From Labilithrix sp. (GTDB taxonomy: Bacteria; Myxococcota_A; Polyangia; Polyangiales; Polyangiaceae), in assembly GCA_019637225.1 (NCBI GenBank), contig JAHBWC010000009.1, positions 1-64,000 of the forward strand: a stretch of DNA of 64,000 bases, written 5' to 3'. Positions 53,099 to 61,254 of the stretch are shown one piece after another; positions within the stretch are counted from its first letter, which is position 1; each line of letters opens with the position of its first letter. Position numbers and translations under genes: made by a program. The notes below the pieces were generated by a model. It saw only the letters and a program-made list of their open reading frames with translations. It was not told where the DNA came from and searched no databases.

Positions 53099-53322
53099 GC
53101 TCAGAGCCCCGTGACGTGTGGGAGGAGCCGCTTCCGCCCGAGGAGTTCGAGCGCCTCGTTCGCCAAGCGCTGGCCGACCTGGACGGCCCCGAGGGCCAGG
53201 AGATGCTGGCTCACATGCGCTGGTTTTTGCGTCGCTACCCGACGCCGCTCGACCGCCTCCGCTACAGCACCAGGAAGTTCAAGGAGTGGTCGAAGACACG
53301 CGGCATCGCCAGGCCTCGGTAG
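53095..53322 (+). CDS. Small conserved-looking hypothetical protein
   Basis: 75 residues from ATG 53095, overlapping the remnant gene's stop. The sequence is ordered and charged, with the core phrases LPPEEFERLVRQALADLDG, MLAHMRWFLRRYPTPLDRLR and YSTRKFKEWSKTRG. No known domain is identified. Coupling to a nucleotidyltransferase-like frame is reminiscent of toxin-antitoxin pairs in which a small helical protein accompanies the larger partner; here the partner is broken. The order would be partner first, small gene second. Function unknown. Confidence 0.6.
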   Translation: MSSEPRDVWEEPLPPEEFERLVRQALADLDGPEGQEMLAHMRWFLRRYPTPLDRLRYSTRKFKEWSKTRGIARPR

Positions 53323-53553
53323 TCCTCGCGAGCGCCGCTGACCGACCCCGAGCGCCGCCCACCCTGCAGCGCGCCGCGGCGGAGAAGGCCATCTCGCCCC
53401 CAGCGGTGACGCGAACCGCTCGAGCCGTTCGCACGCGTCCGGAGACTCGACGCCGCCGGCTCGCTGCGCGAAGCGCAGCGGGCTCGTCGGCAGGTCAGGG
53501 GAACAAACAAATGACCATGGAGCGCACTGCGGCCGGCGCCTATTCGTCGCTCC
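53323..53553. other. Gap of 231 bases without a supported gene
   Basis: Nothing recognisable on either strand. It contains the upstream region of the following lipoprotein gene. Confidence 0.6.
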
Positions 53554-54894
53554 ATGCGGTCGATCGCGTTCTTCGCGCTCTCGCTCTTCTGTTCCATCCC
53601 GATCGCGTTCTCCCTCGTCGCGTGCGGTAGCTCCGACAATGCCGCGTCCGGCCCCGCGCCCGACCCTGACGCCGGCCCCGCCGAGATCGGCGAATCGCTC
53701 ACGATCCTGGCGTTGGTCCAAGAGGCCCCGCCGATCGACGCGTCGCCGCTCGCGAACGGGACCCTCGTCTTCGACAAGCCGGGCGGCGAGCGCGTCGAGC
53801 TTCCGATCGGCGCCGACGGTCTCGTCACCGTCACGGGCATCGATTGGTCGCTGGGCAAGGCGGCGCTCTCGATCTTCGGTCCCGACACGGAGGTCTCGTC
53901 GCTCGTCGAGCTCGACAAGGCGGCGATCTCCCAGCTCGTGTCGTCCGAGCCCGAAAACAGCGCGAGCATCAAGCGCGACCTCACCTGGTTCACGGTCCGA
54001 AGCTTGGCAGGGCCAAAGCTGAGAGGCGGTGTTGCGAACGCGCAGGGGGAATACCTTACGGTGACGGCCACGAGCGGCGCGTCGACCTACCAAGGGGACC
54101 CGAGCTCCTACGAGCTCATGCTGTTCCCGAACAAGCCGGCGTCGCTCGTCCTCCTCGACTGGTCCGGTCCAGAGACGCAGACGGTCTCGGCGAGAGGCGT
54201 CGAGCAGGCGTTCCACCGCTGGCTTCGGCTCGACCAGCCCGCCATTACCGAGGACACGACACGCGACCTCGATCTCGCCACTGCCACACCGCTCACGCCC
54301 ACGAAGGTGAAGGCAACGATCAAGATCACGGGAGGCGCCGCGGGCCCGCTCGGCGGATCGTCGACGGCGTACGCATTCGTCCAATCGCGAACATGGAATC
54401 GCTCGCTCTTCGTCGGTGCGGCGACGAAGACGGACGTGAGCGCGGACGGCACGGCCTTCGACGTCGATTTCGAGTTCGCGAAGCTCGATGACGTGATGCC
54501 GCTCACGACCTACAGCATCACTCTCGCGGATGGCGCCTCGACCAGGCTCACTCTCGGCGAATGGCCGACGGATGGATTCGTCGCCGAGGGAATGCTCACG
54601 CCCCCCGTCGTCGTCGAGGCGACGCGCTCGCGGACCGAGCCGTTTGCGCTCGAAGGCGTCCCCGATGACGCCGATGCTCAGATCCTCTTGACGCGCACCA
54701 CAGCGAAGAAGAAGGACTGGATCATCCGCGTCCCGAAGGGGAACAAGAGCGCCCGAGTTCCGCCCCTCGACGGCGCGCTCTCCGCGGCGGTCGGCAAGCC
54801 AACGATCGGCAGCATTGCCTCACTCGTCGATTTCGACGGCGCGAGCCGCAGCTATCGACGCTCAGCAGCGAGCCGCAGCTTCAAGGTGAAGTGA
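53554..54894 (+). CDS. Lipoprotein of unknown function
   Basis: 446 residues from ATG 53554. The signal peptide (RSIAFFALSLFCSIPIAFSL) ends in the lipobox VAC at Cys 24, followed by an Asp/Pro/Ala linker. The mature chain is beta-rich with repeated sandwich-like segments (LVFDKPGGERVELPIGAD, KVKATIKITGGAAGPLGGS, LTTYSITLADGASTRLTLG). No catalytic motif. It looks like a surface-exposed lipoprotein of the type common in this window. It is convergent with the nuclease-helicase gene (39-base gap). G+C returns toward the genome level here. Confidence 0.85.
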   Translation: MRSIAFFALSLFCSIPIAFSLVACGSSDNAASGPAPDPDAGPAEIGESLTILALVQEAPPIDASPLANGTLVFDKPGGERVELPIGADGLVTVTGIDWSLGKAALSIFGPDTEVSSLVELDKAAISQLVSSEPENSASIKRDLTWFTVRSLAGPKLRGGVANAQGEYLTVTATSGASTYQGDPSSYELMLFPNKPASLVLLDWSGPETQTVSARGVEQAFHRWLRLDQPAITEDTTRDLDLATATPLTPTKVKATIKITGGAAGPLGGSSTAYAFVQSRTWNRSLFVGAATKTDVSADGTAFDVDFEFAKLDDVMPLTTYSITLADGASTRLTLGEWPTDGFVAEGMLTPPVVVEATRSRTEPFALEGVPDDADAQILLTRTTAKKKDWIIRVPKGNKSARVPPLDGALSAAVGKPTIGSIASLVDFDGASRSYRRSAASRSFKVK

Positions 54895-54933
54895 TTGCGC
54901 GCTAGGACATGCACTGACCGGCCGCCACGCGCC

Positions 54934-57900
54934 TCACCCCTGCGCGAGCGTCGCGAGCTCGGCGAAAAGCGCGCCCGCGATCGGGTGCTCGAGCCTCCAC
55001 GTGATCCCGATGGGGCGGTCCCCCTTCGCGGAGTCGAGCAACGCCGGTCCGAGAAACGCATACGGCGCGTCCGGCTCCGTTCGGACGAACAGGTAGAAGG
55101 ACCAGCCATTGCCCGGGCTATCGAGGTAGCGCCGTCCGGAGGGCCGATCGCGACTCGCCGCAGCCTGCGTCTCCCAGTGAAAGAGGGTCCGGCTGATCGC
55201 GTAGTCGCGATAGCGCGTCGTCGGCGAGAAGGTCGCGCCCGACTTGTCGAGCGTCACGAAGAGCAGCTCTCGTTTCTGGTCTTTGAGCTGCAGGATGCCC
55301 GCTTGCGGCGTGACGCCCTTGCTCCCCGGCTTCACGAACCCGACGGCGGCGACAATCTCGCGACGCGAGTAGTGTCGGTGGAGCGCGAGCGGCCATTCCG
55401 CTACTGGGTAGACCTCGTCGGCGAGCGCGACGCGCTCGGTGAGCACGTCGGCGAGCTGCGAGAGCTCCTCGCGAATGGTAGGTTCGCCGAACAGCCATGA
55501 CGCGCCGTCCGCCGGATCGCGCAGCACGCCGCGATGATTGAGCTGGAACTCGAGCATCGTGAGGCGACGCTGGTACGTCACGTCGTTCTGCGCGCCGGGC
55601 GCGTTCTTCCACGAGCCGAGACGGCTGACGTCGTCGGTGTGCAGCAGGCGTTCGAGCCGGCGGCTCAGGTCGAGCGACTCTTCCTCGACGCCTTCGATCG
55701 CGCCAGCGCGGGCGCGAAGCGTGGTCCAGCCGCCGACGCGGTAGACGTCCTCGACCTCGCGCCCGCTCTCGTCGAGGAACTCGCCGAGCGTCACGTCGGC
55801 GCCGCGTCCGGGCATCTCCTGGAGCTCGCGCGTCAGCACCGCGGCGCTCGCCACCGCGCTCTTCAGCGACGCGAGCACGCGCTCCTTCACGACGGCGTCG
55901 AGCTGGAAGACGCAGCCGCTCGGGAGGTACGGGAAGCCTTCTCTCACGTCGCGCTCGAGGCGACCGCGCGGGATTCCCGTGATGGCCGAGTAGATCCCGT
56001 CGAACCGGAACTCGGCTCGATGCTGCCCGATGAAGTCGAGGACGAGGCACGACGACTTGCCCTCGAAGAGGCGGAGGCCGCGACCGATCTGTTGCATAAA
56101 CAGCGCGGCGCTCGTCGTCGGTCGGAGAAGGAGCAGCGTGTCGACGAAGGGAAGATCGACACCCTCGTTGTAGAGATCGCAGGTGCACACCACGTTCACG
56201 GCTCGCTCGCGGAGGCGCTGCGGCGCGAGCCGGCGGACCTCGTCGGCGGAGTCGCCGTGAACGGCCTCGGCTGGGATGCCGCGGGCGGTCAGCGCGCGCG
56301 CCATGAACTCGGCGTGCTCGACCGAGACGCAGAACGCGATCGCCCGCACTCGGCGCGGATCGACCACGCGACGCCGGAGCTCCTCGACGATGAGATCGAC
56401 GCGCGCTTCGTTGCCCGTGTAGAGCGTCGAGAGCTCGCCCTGCGGGTACCCATGACGCGACCATCGCACCTTCTCGAGGTCCGTCCCGGCAGCGTCGGCG
56501 ACGCCGTAGTACTCGAACGGCACGAGGAGCTGACGATCCAGCGCGTGCCACAGTCGAAGCTCGGCGGCGATACGCCCTCCGAAGTCGGGCAGCAGCGATT
56601 TGCCGTCGGATCGCTCGGGCGTCGCCGTCAAGCCGAGGAGCACCTCGGGACGGAGCAGGCGCAAGACGCGCTGGTAGGAGTCGGCCGGCGCGTGATGACA
56701 CTCGTCGACGACGACGAAGCGGAAGTGGTCCGCCGCCACGCGCTCCCCGAGGACGCCCGGCGCGCTCTGAATCGTCGCGAAGACATGCTCCCACTGCGAA
56801 GGGACGTGGCCGTCGGCGTAGAGCTCGCCGAACGCGTGATCGCGAAGGACCTGGCGGAACGTCGCTTGCGCCTGCTCGAGGATCTCGCGACGGTGCGCGA
56901 GGAACAGGAGCCGCGGACGCGTCTCTGCCCGTTCGCACGCGCGCAGGTAGTCGAAGGCGGCGATGACCGTCTTGCCGGTGCCGGTCGCGGCGATGACGAG
57001 GTTGCGATGACGGCCGTGCAGCGTCCGCTCGACCTCGAGTCGATCGAGGATCTCGAGCTGGAACGGGAACGGCTGGAGCGTGAAGAGCGGGACGACAGCG
57101 GGCGTCGCCGACTGGCGCTCGTCGCGAAGGGCGACGCGAAGACGCTGCCGGCTGCTCTCGGCCGCCGGATCGTACGGCTCGAACTCGGTGTCGTTCCATA
57201 GTCCCTCGAACGTCCCGCGGAACTTGTCGATGACGCTCGGGAGGTCCGCCGCGCAGACCTTCACCATCCACTCGAGTCCGCTGCCGAGCGCGGTGGCGGT
57301 GAGGTTGGCCGATCCGACGTACGCGGTGTGGAGTCCGGAGGCCCGCTCGAAGAGCCATGCCTTGGCGTGAAGCCGCGTGCGGCGAACGTCGTAGGAGACG
57401 CGAACCTCGGCTCCGGCCAGCGCAGCGATGGCCTCGACGGCGCTCACCTCCGTGGTTCCGGTGAACACGGTCGTGAGGAGCCGGATCCGCGCCCCGCGTC
57501 GCGCCGCCCGCTCGAGCTCCTCGCGGACGGCGCGAACGCCGCCGAGCGTCACGAAGGCGGCGAGGATGTCGATCGAGTCCGCCGACGCGATCTCGCGCGA
57601 GAGCTCGTGCCCCAGCGCCGGATCCTTGGGCGCACGCGTGAGGAGCGTCGAGGTCGAGAGCGGTGACGCCGGCCGGAGAGGCGGCGCCGTCCGGTAGAGC
57701 GACTGCAGAAGGCGCGCAGGCGCAGCGACGCGCGAGGCGCCCGCATCGGTAGCGGGCACGAGCTCGGCGAGGCGGTCGAGCAGCCCGTGGACGATCGCGA
57801 TCTGTTCGTCCGCGCCGGCGGCGTCGCGAAGCGCGCGCTCGAGCTCGCGCGCAAAGTGGCGAGCCAGCCATGCAGGCAGGTCGGCGTCCTCGAGCGCGCG

Positions 57901-57996
57901 GAGCTGGGGGAGTGACGGAGCAGCCGAAGCGACGTCACGCTCGAGCAGCTGCGTGAGGAGGTGCTCGTAGATGCCGTCGCGTAAGGGGGCCGGCAC
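54934..57996 (-). CDS. HKD/PLD nuclease - SF2 helicase - DUF3427 protein
   Basis: 1020 residues from GTG 57996. Order of domains: an N-terminal helical region, a phospholipase D-like nuclease at about 120-260 (HKD site LHAKAWLFERASG, then VGSANLTATALGS), and an SF2 helicase with Walker A IAATGTGKTVIAA near 335, DECH box VVDECHHAPADS near 430, motif III GLTATPER and motif VI MQQIGRGLRLFEGK near 635. A C-terminal DUF3427 region begins around RLTMLEFQLNHRG and ends WSFYLFVRTEPDAPYAFLG. All key residues appear intact. Proteins of this kind are thought to act on DNA in defence or repair; none is fully explained to my knowledge. It stands alone. Confidence 0.92.
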   Translation of the reverse strand: MPAPLRDGIYEHLLTQLLERDVASAAPSLPQLRALEDADLPAWLARHFARELERALRDAAGADEQIAIVHGLLDRLAELVPATDAGASRVAAPARLLQSLYRTAPPLRPASPLSTSTLLTRAPKDPALGHELSREIASADSIDILAAFVTLGGVRAVREELERAARRGARIRLLTTVFTGTTEVSAVEAIAALAGAEVRVSYDVRRTRLHAKAWLFERASGLHTAYVGSANLTATALGSGLEWMVKVCAADLPSVIDKFRGTFEGLWNDTEFEPYDPAAESSRQRLRVALRDERQSATPAVVPLFTLQPFPFQLEILDRLEVERTLHGRHRNLVIAATGTGKTVIAAFDYLRACERAETRPRLLFLAHRREILEQAQATFRQVLRDHAFGELYADGHVPSQWEHVFATIQSAPGVLGERVAADHFRFVVVDECHHAPADSYQRVLRLLRPEVLLGLTATPERSDGKSLLPDFGGRIAAELRLWHALDRQLLVPFEYYGVADAAGTDLEKVRWSRHGYPQGELSTLYTGNEARVDLIVEELRRRVVDPRRVRAIAFCVSVEHAEFMARALTARGIPAEAVHGDSADEVRRLAPQRLRERAVNVVCTCDLYNEGVDLPFVDTLLLLRPTTSAALFMQQIGRGLRLFEGKSSCLVLDFIGQHRAEFRFDGIYSAITGIPRGRLERDVREGFPYLPSGCVFQLDAVVKERVLASLKSAVASAAVLTRELQEMPGRGADVTLGEFLDESGREVEDVYRVGGWTTLRARAGAIEGVEEESLDLSRRLERLLHTDDVSRLGSWKNAPGAQNDVTYQRRLTMLEFQLNHRGVLRDPADGASWLFGEPTIREELSQLADVLTERVALADEVYPVAEWPLALHRHYSRREIVAAVGFVKPGSKGVTPQAGILQLKDQKRELLFVTLDKSGATFSPTTRYRDYAISRTLFHWETQAAASRDRPSGRRYLDSPGNGWSFYLFVRTEPDAPYAFLGPALLDSAKGDRPIGITWRLEHPIAGALFAELATLAQG

Positions 57997-58162
57997 GAGA
58001 GCAGCGTACTACGTCGACGGAGACCTCCTCGAGATCGATTCGCTCGCCTTTCCGACGGCACCAAGGTCGCGCGTGGCGATGAGCCCTGATGAAGGATTGG
58101 CCGGCTGCCGAGCGCTTCCGCCCCTTCCCCGCGCGCAGCGAGGACGCTCCGGCATGCCGCGG

Positions 58163-59068
58163 TCACGGCGCCCCCCAATACACCGCGCCCCCTCGCAGCA
58201 CCGCCTCGCCCCCCAGCACGAACGCGTGATTCGGCGCCCCGTGACCAAACGGAGCCCCCGCGACCACCGGAATCCCAAGCCCGCGCGTGCGCTCCCGTAG
58301 CACCGCCTCAACCGTCACGCCGTCGGGCCCTGGCTCGCACTGCGTGAAGCCCCCGAAGACGACCGCGCTCGCGCGCGCGAGGTGCCCGCCGAGGAGCAGC
58401 GCCGTCAGCATCCGATCGATCCGGTACGGCCGCTCCGTCACGTCCTCGAGCGCGACGATCGCCCCGCGCGGCACGACGAGCCTCCCCGCGGCTGCCATCG
58501 CCTCGACGAGCGCGAGGTTCCCGCCGACGAGCGGGCCTCTCGCGTCGCCCGGCGCGAGGACCTCGAGCCCCGTCCACGGCGCGGGCGTCGCGCCCTCCAA
58601 CGTCGCGATCAGCGACGCCCGCTCCGCCGCGGTGATCGAGCGCCCGAGCCCCGTCACGTTCGGGCCGTGCACGGTCGCCACGCCGTGCGCGTTCGCGACG
58701 ACGTGGAGCGCGGTCACGTCGCTGAACCCGACGAGCGCCTTCGGGCGCGCGGCGAAGCGCTCCCACGGGAGCGCCTCGAGGATGCGCATCGCGCCGTAGC
58801 CGCCGCGCGCGCACACGATCCCCTCGACGTCGTCGTCGAGCATCGCGCGGGAGAGGACGTCCGCGCGCGACGCGTCTGCGCCCGCGAGGTAGCCCTCGCG
58901 CGCGAGGATCCGCGCGTCGACCTGGAGGCGATAGCGCGTCGACAGCCACGCGAGCCCGCGGAAGAGCTCGTCGCGATCGAACCCGCTCGCCGGCGCGACG
59001 ACGGCGACGAGCGAGCCTCTGCTCAGCGGCGGCGGAGAGCGCAGAGCCAACGGCGGGCAGCGTACCAC
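58163..59068 (-). CDS. LD-carboxypeptidase (S66 family)
   Basis: 301 residues from GTG 59068. The N-terminus has SRGSLVAVVAPASGFDRDE, the turn VCARGGYGAMRILEALPW, and the catalytic Ser in VGFSDVTALH near residue 117. The Glu and His of the Ser-Glu-His triad are in ALEDVTERPYRIDRML and in PFGHGAPNHAFVLGG. The length (about 300) is standard. S66 enzymes release the terminal D-Ala from murein tetrapeptides in the cytoplasm during peptidoglycan recycling. No signal peptide. It is divergent from the acyltransferase gene; short tandem repeats lie between them. No partner in murein recycling is adjacent. Confidence 0.92.
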   Translation of the reverse strand: MVRCPPLALRSPPPLSRGSLVAVVAPASGFDRDELFRGLAWLSTRYRLQVDARILAREGYLAGADASRADVLSRAMLDDDVEGIVCARGGYGAMRILEALPWERFAARPKALVGFSDVTALHVVANAHGVATVHGPNVTGLGRSITAAERASLIATLEGATPAPWTGLEVLAPGDARGPLVGGNLALVEAMAAAGRLVVPRGAIVALEDVTERPYRIDRMLTALLLGGHLARASAVVFGGFTQCEPGPDGVTVEAVLRERTRGLGIPVVAGAPFGHGAPNHAFVLGGEAVLRGGAVYWGAP

Positions 59069-59142
59069 CTCACGCTCACGAGGGCGCCGGCCGTCCCCGG
59101 AGACGGCCTGGGCGACACGGCTGCGTCACCTGGGCCTCACCC

Positions 59143-59180
59143 CGGGGCTCAATTCGGGGCTCGATCCGGGCTCGATCCGG
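59143..59180. repeat. Short tandem repeat, three 11-12 base units
   Basis: CGGGGCTCAATT, CGGGGCTCGATC and CGGGCTCGATC follow one another, then CGG. They lie in the 197-base gap between divergent genes. Could be a multi-copy protein-binding site or a slippage product. Confidence 0.6.
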
Positions 59181-59265
59181 CGCGCGCTGCGATCGCGACG
59201 CGGGCTCGCGCGGTTCGTGACGGCTACGCTTGACCTGACCACGGAGCCCGGCGATAGCTGACCCC

Positions 59266-60192
59266 GTGGCGGAGACGTCGCGCTCGCTCGCTCGGATCGG
59301 GGGCCGCTTGCGGTCGGTGGCGCCGCTCGCGCGCCGCCTCTTCGACTCCGCCGCGTCCAACGTCGACGACTGGATGACGTCGAAGCTGGGCGAGGAGTTC
59401 AACGCGCGCCTCGGCCGCGTCCCGCTCAACCTCACCGCAACGGGCGTCGATCCCTTCGGGATGGATCCGCAGTGGACGAAGTACGCGCTCGCGTCGGTCG
59501 CCCTCCTCCACCGCCACTACTTCCGCACCGAGGTGTCGGGCGCGGAGAACATCCCGAGCTCGCGTGTCCTCCTCATCGCGAACCACTCGGGGCAGATCCC
59601 GATGGACGCGGCGCTCATCGGCGCCTCGCTCTTCATGGACGTGGAGCCGCCGCGCTTCATGCGCGCGATGGTCGAGAAGTGGACGCAGACGCTGCCATTC
59701 GTCTCGCTCCTCTTCTCGCGCGTCGGACAGGTGGTCGGCGTCCCCGAGAACGCGAAGCACCTGCTCACCAACGAGGAGGCGCTGCTCGTGTTCCCCGAGG
59801 GGATCCGGGGGATCTCGAAGCCCTTCTCGAAGCGCTACCAGCTCGCCGACTTCGGCCTCGGCTTCATGCGGCTCGCCATCGAGACGCGGACCCCGATCGT
59901 CCCCGTCGCGGTCGTCGGCGGCGAGGAGCAGTACGTCTCGCTCGGCAACTTCGACGGGCTCGCCAAGCTGCTCCGGGCGCCCAACATCCCGATCCTGCCG
60001 CAGCTCCTCCTGCCGTTCGGCGCGCTCCCCCTCCCCACGCGCTACCGCATCCACTTCGGCGAGCCGATGCGCTTCGGCGGCGATCCCGACGACGACGACG
60101 CCGTCATCGAGGAGAAGGTCTTCCTGGTGAAGGCCACCATCCAATCGATGCTCAACCGCGGGCTCAAGACCCGAAAGAGCATCTTCTTCTGA
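59266..60192 (+). CDS. PlsC-like lysophospholipid acyltransferase
   Basis: 308 residues from GTG 59266. The acyltransferase block 1 is IANHSGQIPMDAALIG near residue 105, a variant of NHxxxxD with longer spacing (H-x6-D), as in NHSGGxPxD-type family members. Block 3 is LVFPEGIRGISKPFSKRY near residue 175, and a VPVAVVGGEEQY strand closes the site. There is no signal peptide or clear membrane span. It probably transfers acyl groups to lysophospholipid or a related lipid. The stop overlaps the next gene start by one base (TGATG), so acyltransferase and epimerase are co-translated and may serve one lipid or sterol-like pathway. Confidence 0.9.
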   Translation: MAETSRSLARIGGRLRSVAPLARRLFDSAASNVDDWMTSKLGEEFNARLGRVPLNLTATGVDPFGMDPQWTKYALASVALLHRHYFRTEVSGAENIPSSRVLLIANHSGQIPMDAALIGASLFMDVEPPRFMRAMVEKWTQTLPFVSLLFSRVGQVVGVPENAKHLLTNEEALLVFPEGIRGISKPFSKRYQLADFGLGFMRLAIETRTPIVPVAVVGGEEQYVSLGNFDGLAKLLRAPNIPILPQLLLPFGALPLPTRYRIHFGEPMRFGGDPDDDDAVIEEKVFLVKATIQSMLNRGLKTRKSIFF

Positions 60193-61184
60193 TGGCGATC
60201 GACGCGCCCACCCGACCGCGCTCCGATCCGCCGGCCTCGCTCCGGCCGGCGCCGCTCCCGCGCGGCCTCGGCACGGTCCTCGTCACCGGCGCGTGCGGTC
60301 GGCTCGGCAAGCGGGTCGTCCGCCTCCTCCATCGCGAGAGGCCGGTCGTCGGCGTCGATCGACGCCCGTTCCCGGACAAGCCGAAGGACGTCCGCCACGA
60401 GCAGGTCGACATCCGGCGGAAGAAGCTGAAGGACATCTTCCGCTCCGAGCCGATCGAGGCGGTCATCCACCTCGGCGTCATGCACGATCCGCGCGCCTCG
60501 CAGGCCGAGCATCACTCGTGGAACGTCGCAGGGTTCCAGAAGCTCCTCGAGTACGTCGCCAAGTTCGACGTCCCGAAGCTCGTCGTCCTCTCGAGCTCGA
60601 ACGTGTACGGACCGCAGCCGGACAACGCGCAGTTCCTGAACGAGGACGCTCCGCTGCTCGGCGGCGCGCGCTTCGGCGAGATCCGCGACCTCATCGAGGT
60701 CGACATGCTCGCGCAGGGCTTCTTCTGGAAGCACCCCGGCACCGAGACGGTGATCCTCCGCCCGGTGCACATCCTCGGGCGCGTCCACAACGCGGCGTCG
60801 AACTTCCTCCGGCTGCCGACGATCCCGACGCTCCTCGGCTTCGATCCGATGATCCAGGTGATCAACGAGGCCGACGTCGTCCGCGCGATGCGCTGCGCGC
60901 TCGCGCCGGGCAAGCGCGGGATCTACAACGTCGCCGGGCCCGATCCGCTGCCGCTGTCGCACGCGATCCGGATCCTGCGCCGCCCGAGCCTGCCCGTGCC
61001 TTACACGCTGGGGAAGGCCGTGCTGAAGCGCCTCTGGTCGTTCCGGTTGACGACCTTCCCCGCGCCGGAGCTCGATCACATCCGCTACGTCTGCATGGTC
61101 GACGATCGGCGCGCGCGCGAGGAGCTCGGCTACAAGCCCGAGGTCGCGATCGACGACACGGTCAAGAGCGTCGACGACGCCTGA
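60192..61184 (+). CDS. NAD(P)-dependent epimerase/dehydratase (extended SDR)
   Basis: 330 residues from ATG 60192. The nucleotide-binding motif is TVLVTGACGRLGKRVVRLL (G-x2-G-x2-G). The acidic residue GVDRRPF that follows suggests a variant cofactor preference. The active-site region has VLSSSNVYGPQ, in which the usual Ser/Thr and Tyr triad members can be placed; the Lys of YxxxK is not obvious, since no Y-x3-K is visible at the expected position. Downstream pieces (VILRPVHILG and IYNVAGPDPLPLS) fit SDRs acting on sugars or lipids. The missing YxxxK makes the enzymatic activity uncertain. Operon partner of the PlsC-like gene. Confidence 0.88.
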   Translation: MAIDAPTRPRSDPPASLRPAPLPRGLGTVLVTGACGRLGKRVVRLLHRERPVVGVDRRPFPDKPKDVRHEQVDIRRKKLKDIFRSEPIEAVIHLGVMHDPRASQAEHHSWNVAGFQKLLEYVAKFDVPKLVVLSSSNVYGPQPDNAQFLNEDAPLLGGARFGEIRDLIEVDMLAQGFFWKHPGTETVILRPVHILGRVHNAASNFLRLPTIPTLLGFDPMIQVINEADVVRAMRCALAPGKRGIYNVAGPDPLPLSHAIRILRRPSLPVPYTLGKAVLKRLWSFRLTTFPAPELDHIRYVCMVDDRRAREELGYKPEVAIDDTVKSVDDA

Positions 61185-61226
61185 CACGCGAGTCATCACG
61201 CCGAGCCCGCGGTCGCGCGACATGAA

Positions 61227-61247
61227 CGCGCTCCGGCGCCGAGCGCG
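61227..61247. terminator. Hairpin between convergent genes
   Basis: CGCGCTC (61227-61233) and GAGCGCG (61241-61247) form a 7-bp stem with a 7-base loop, 43 bases after the epimerase stop and 8 bases beyond the end of the convergent ligand-binding gene. No U-tract. Confidence 0.4.
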
Positions 61248-61254
61248 CGGCGCG

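Noticed and set aside
54934..57996. Assigning the nuclease-helicase to Mokosh type II
   Set aside because: The helicase motifs are of the SSL2/DECH type with DUF3427, not the larger class described for Mokosh; only a general defence or repair role can be suggested.
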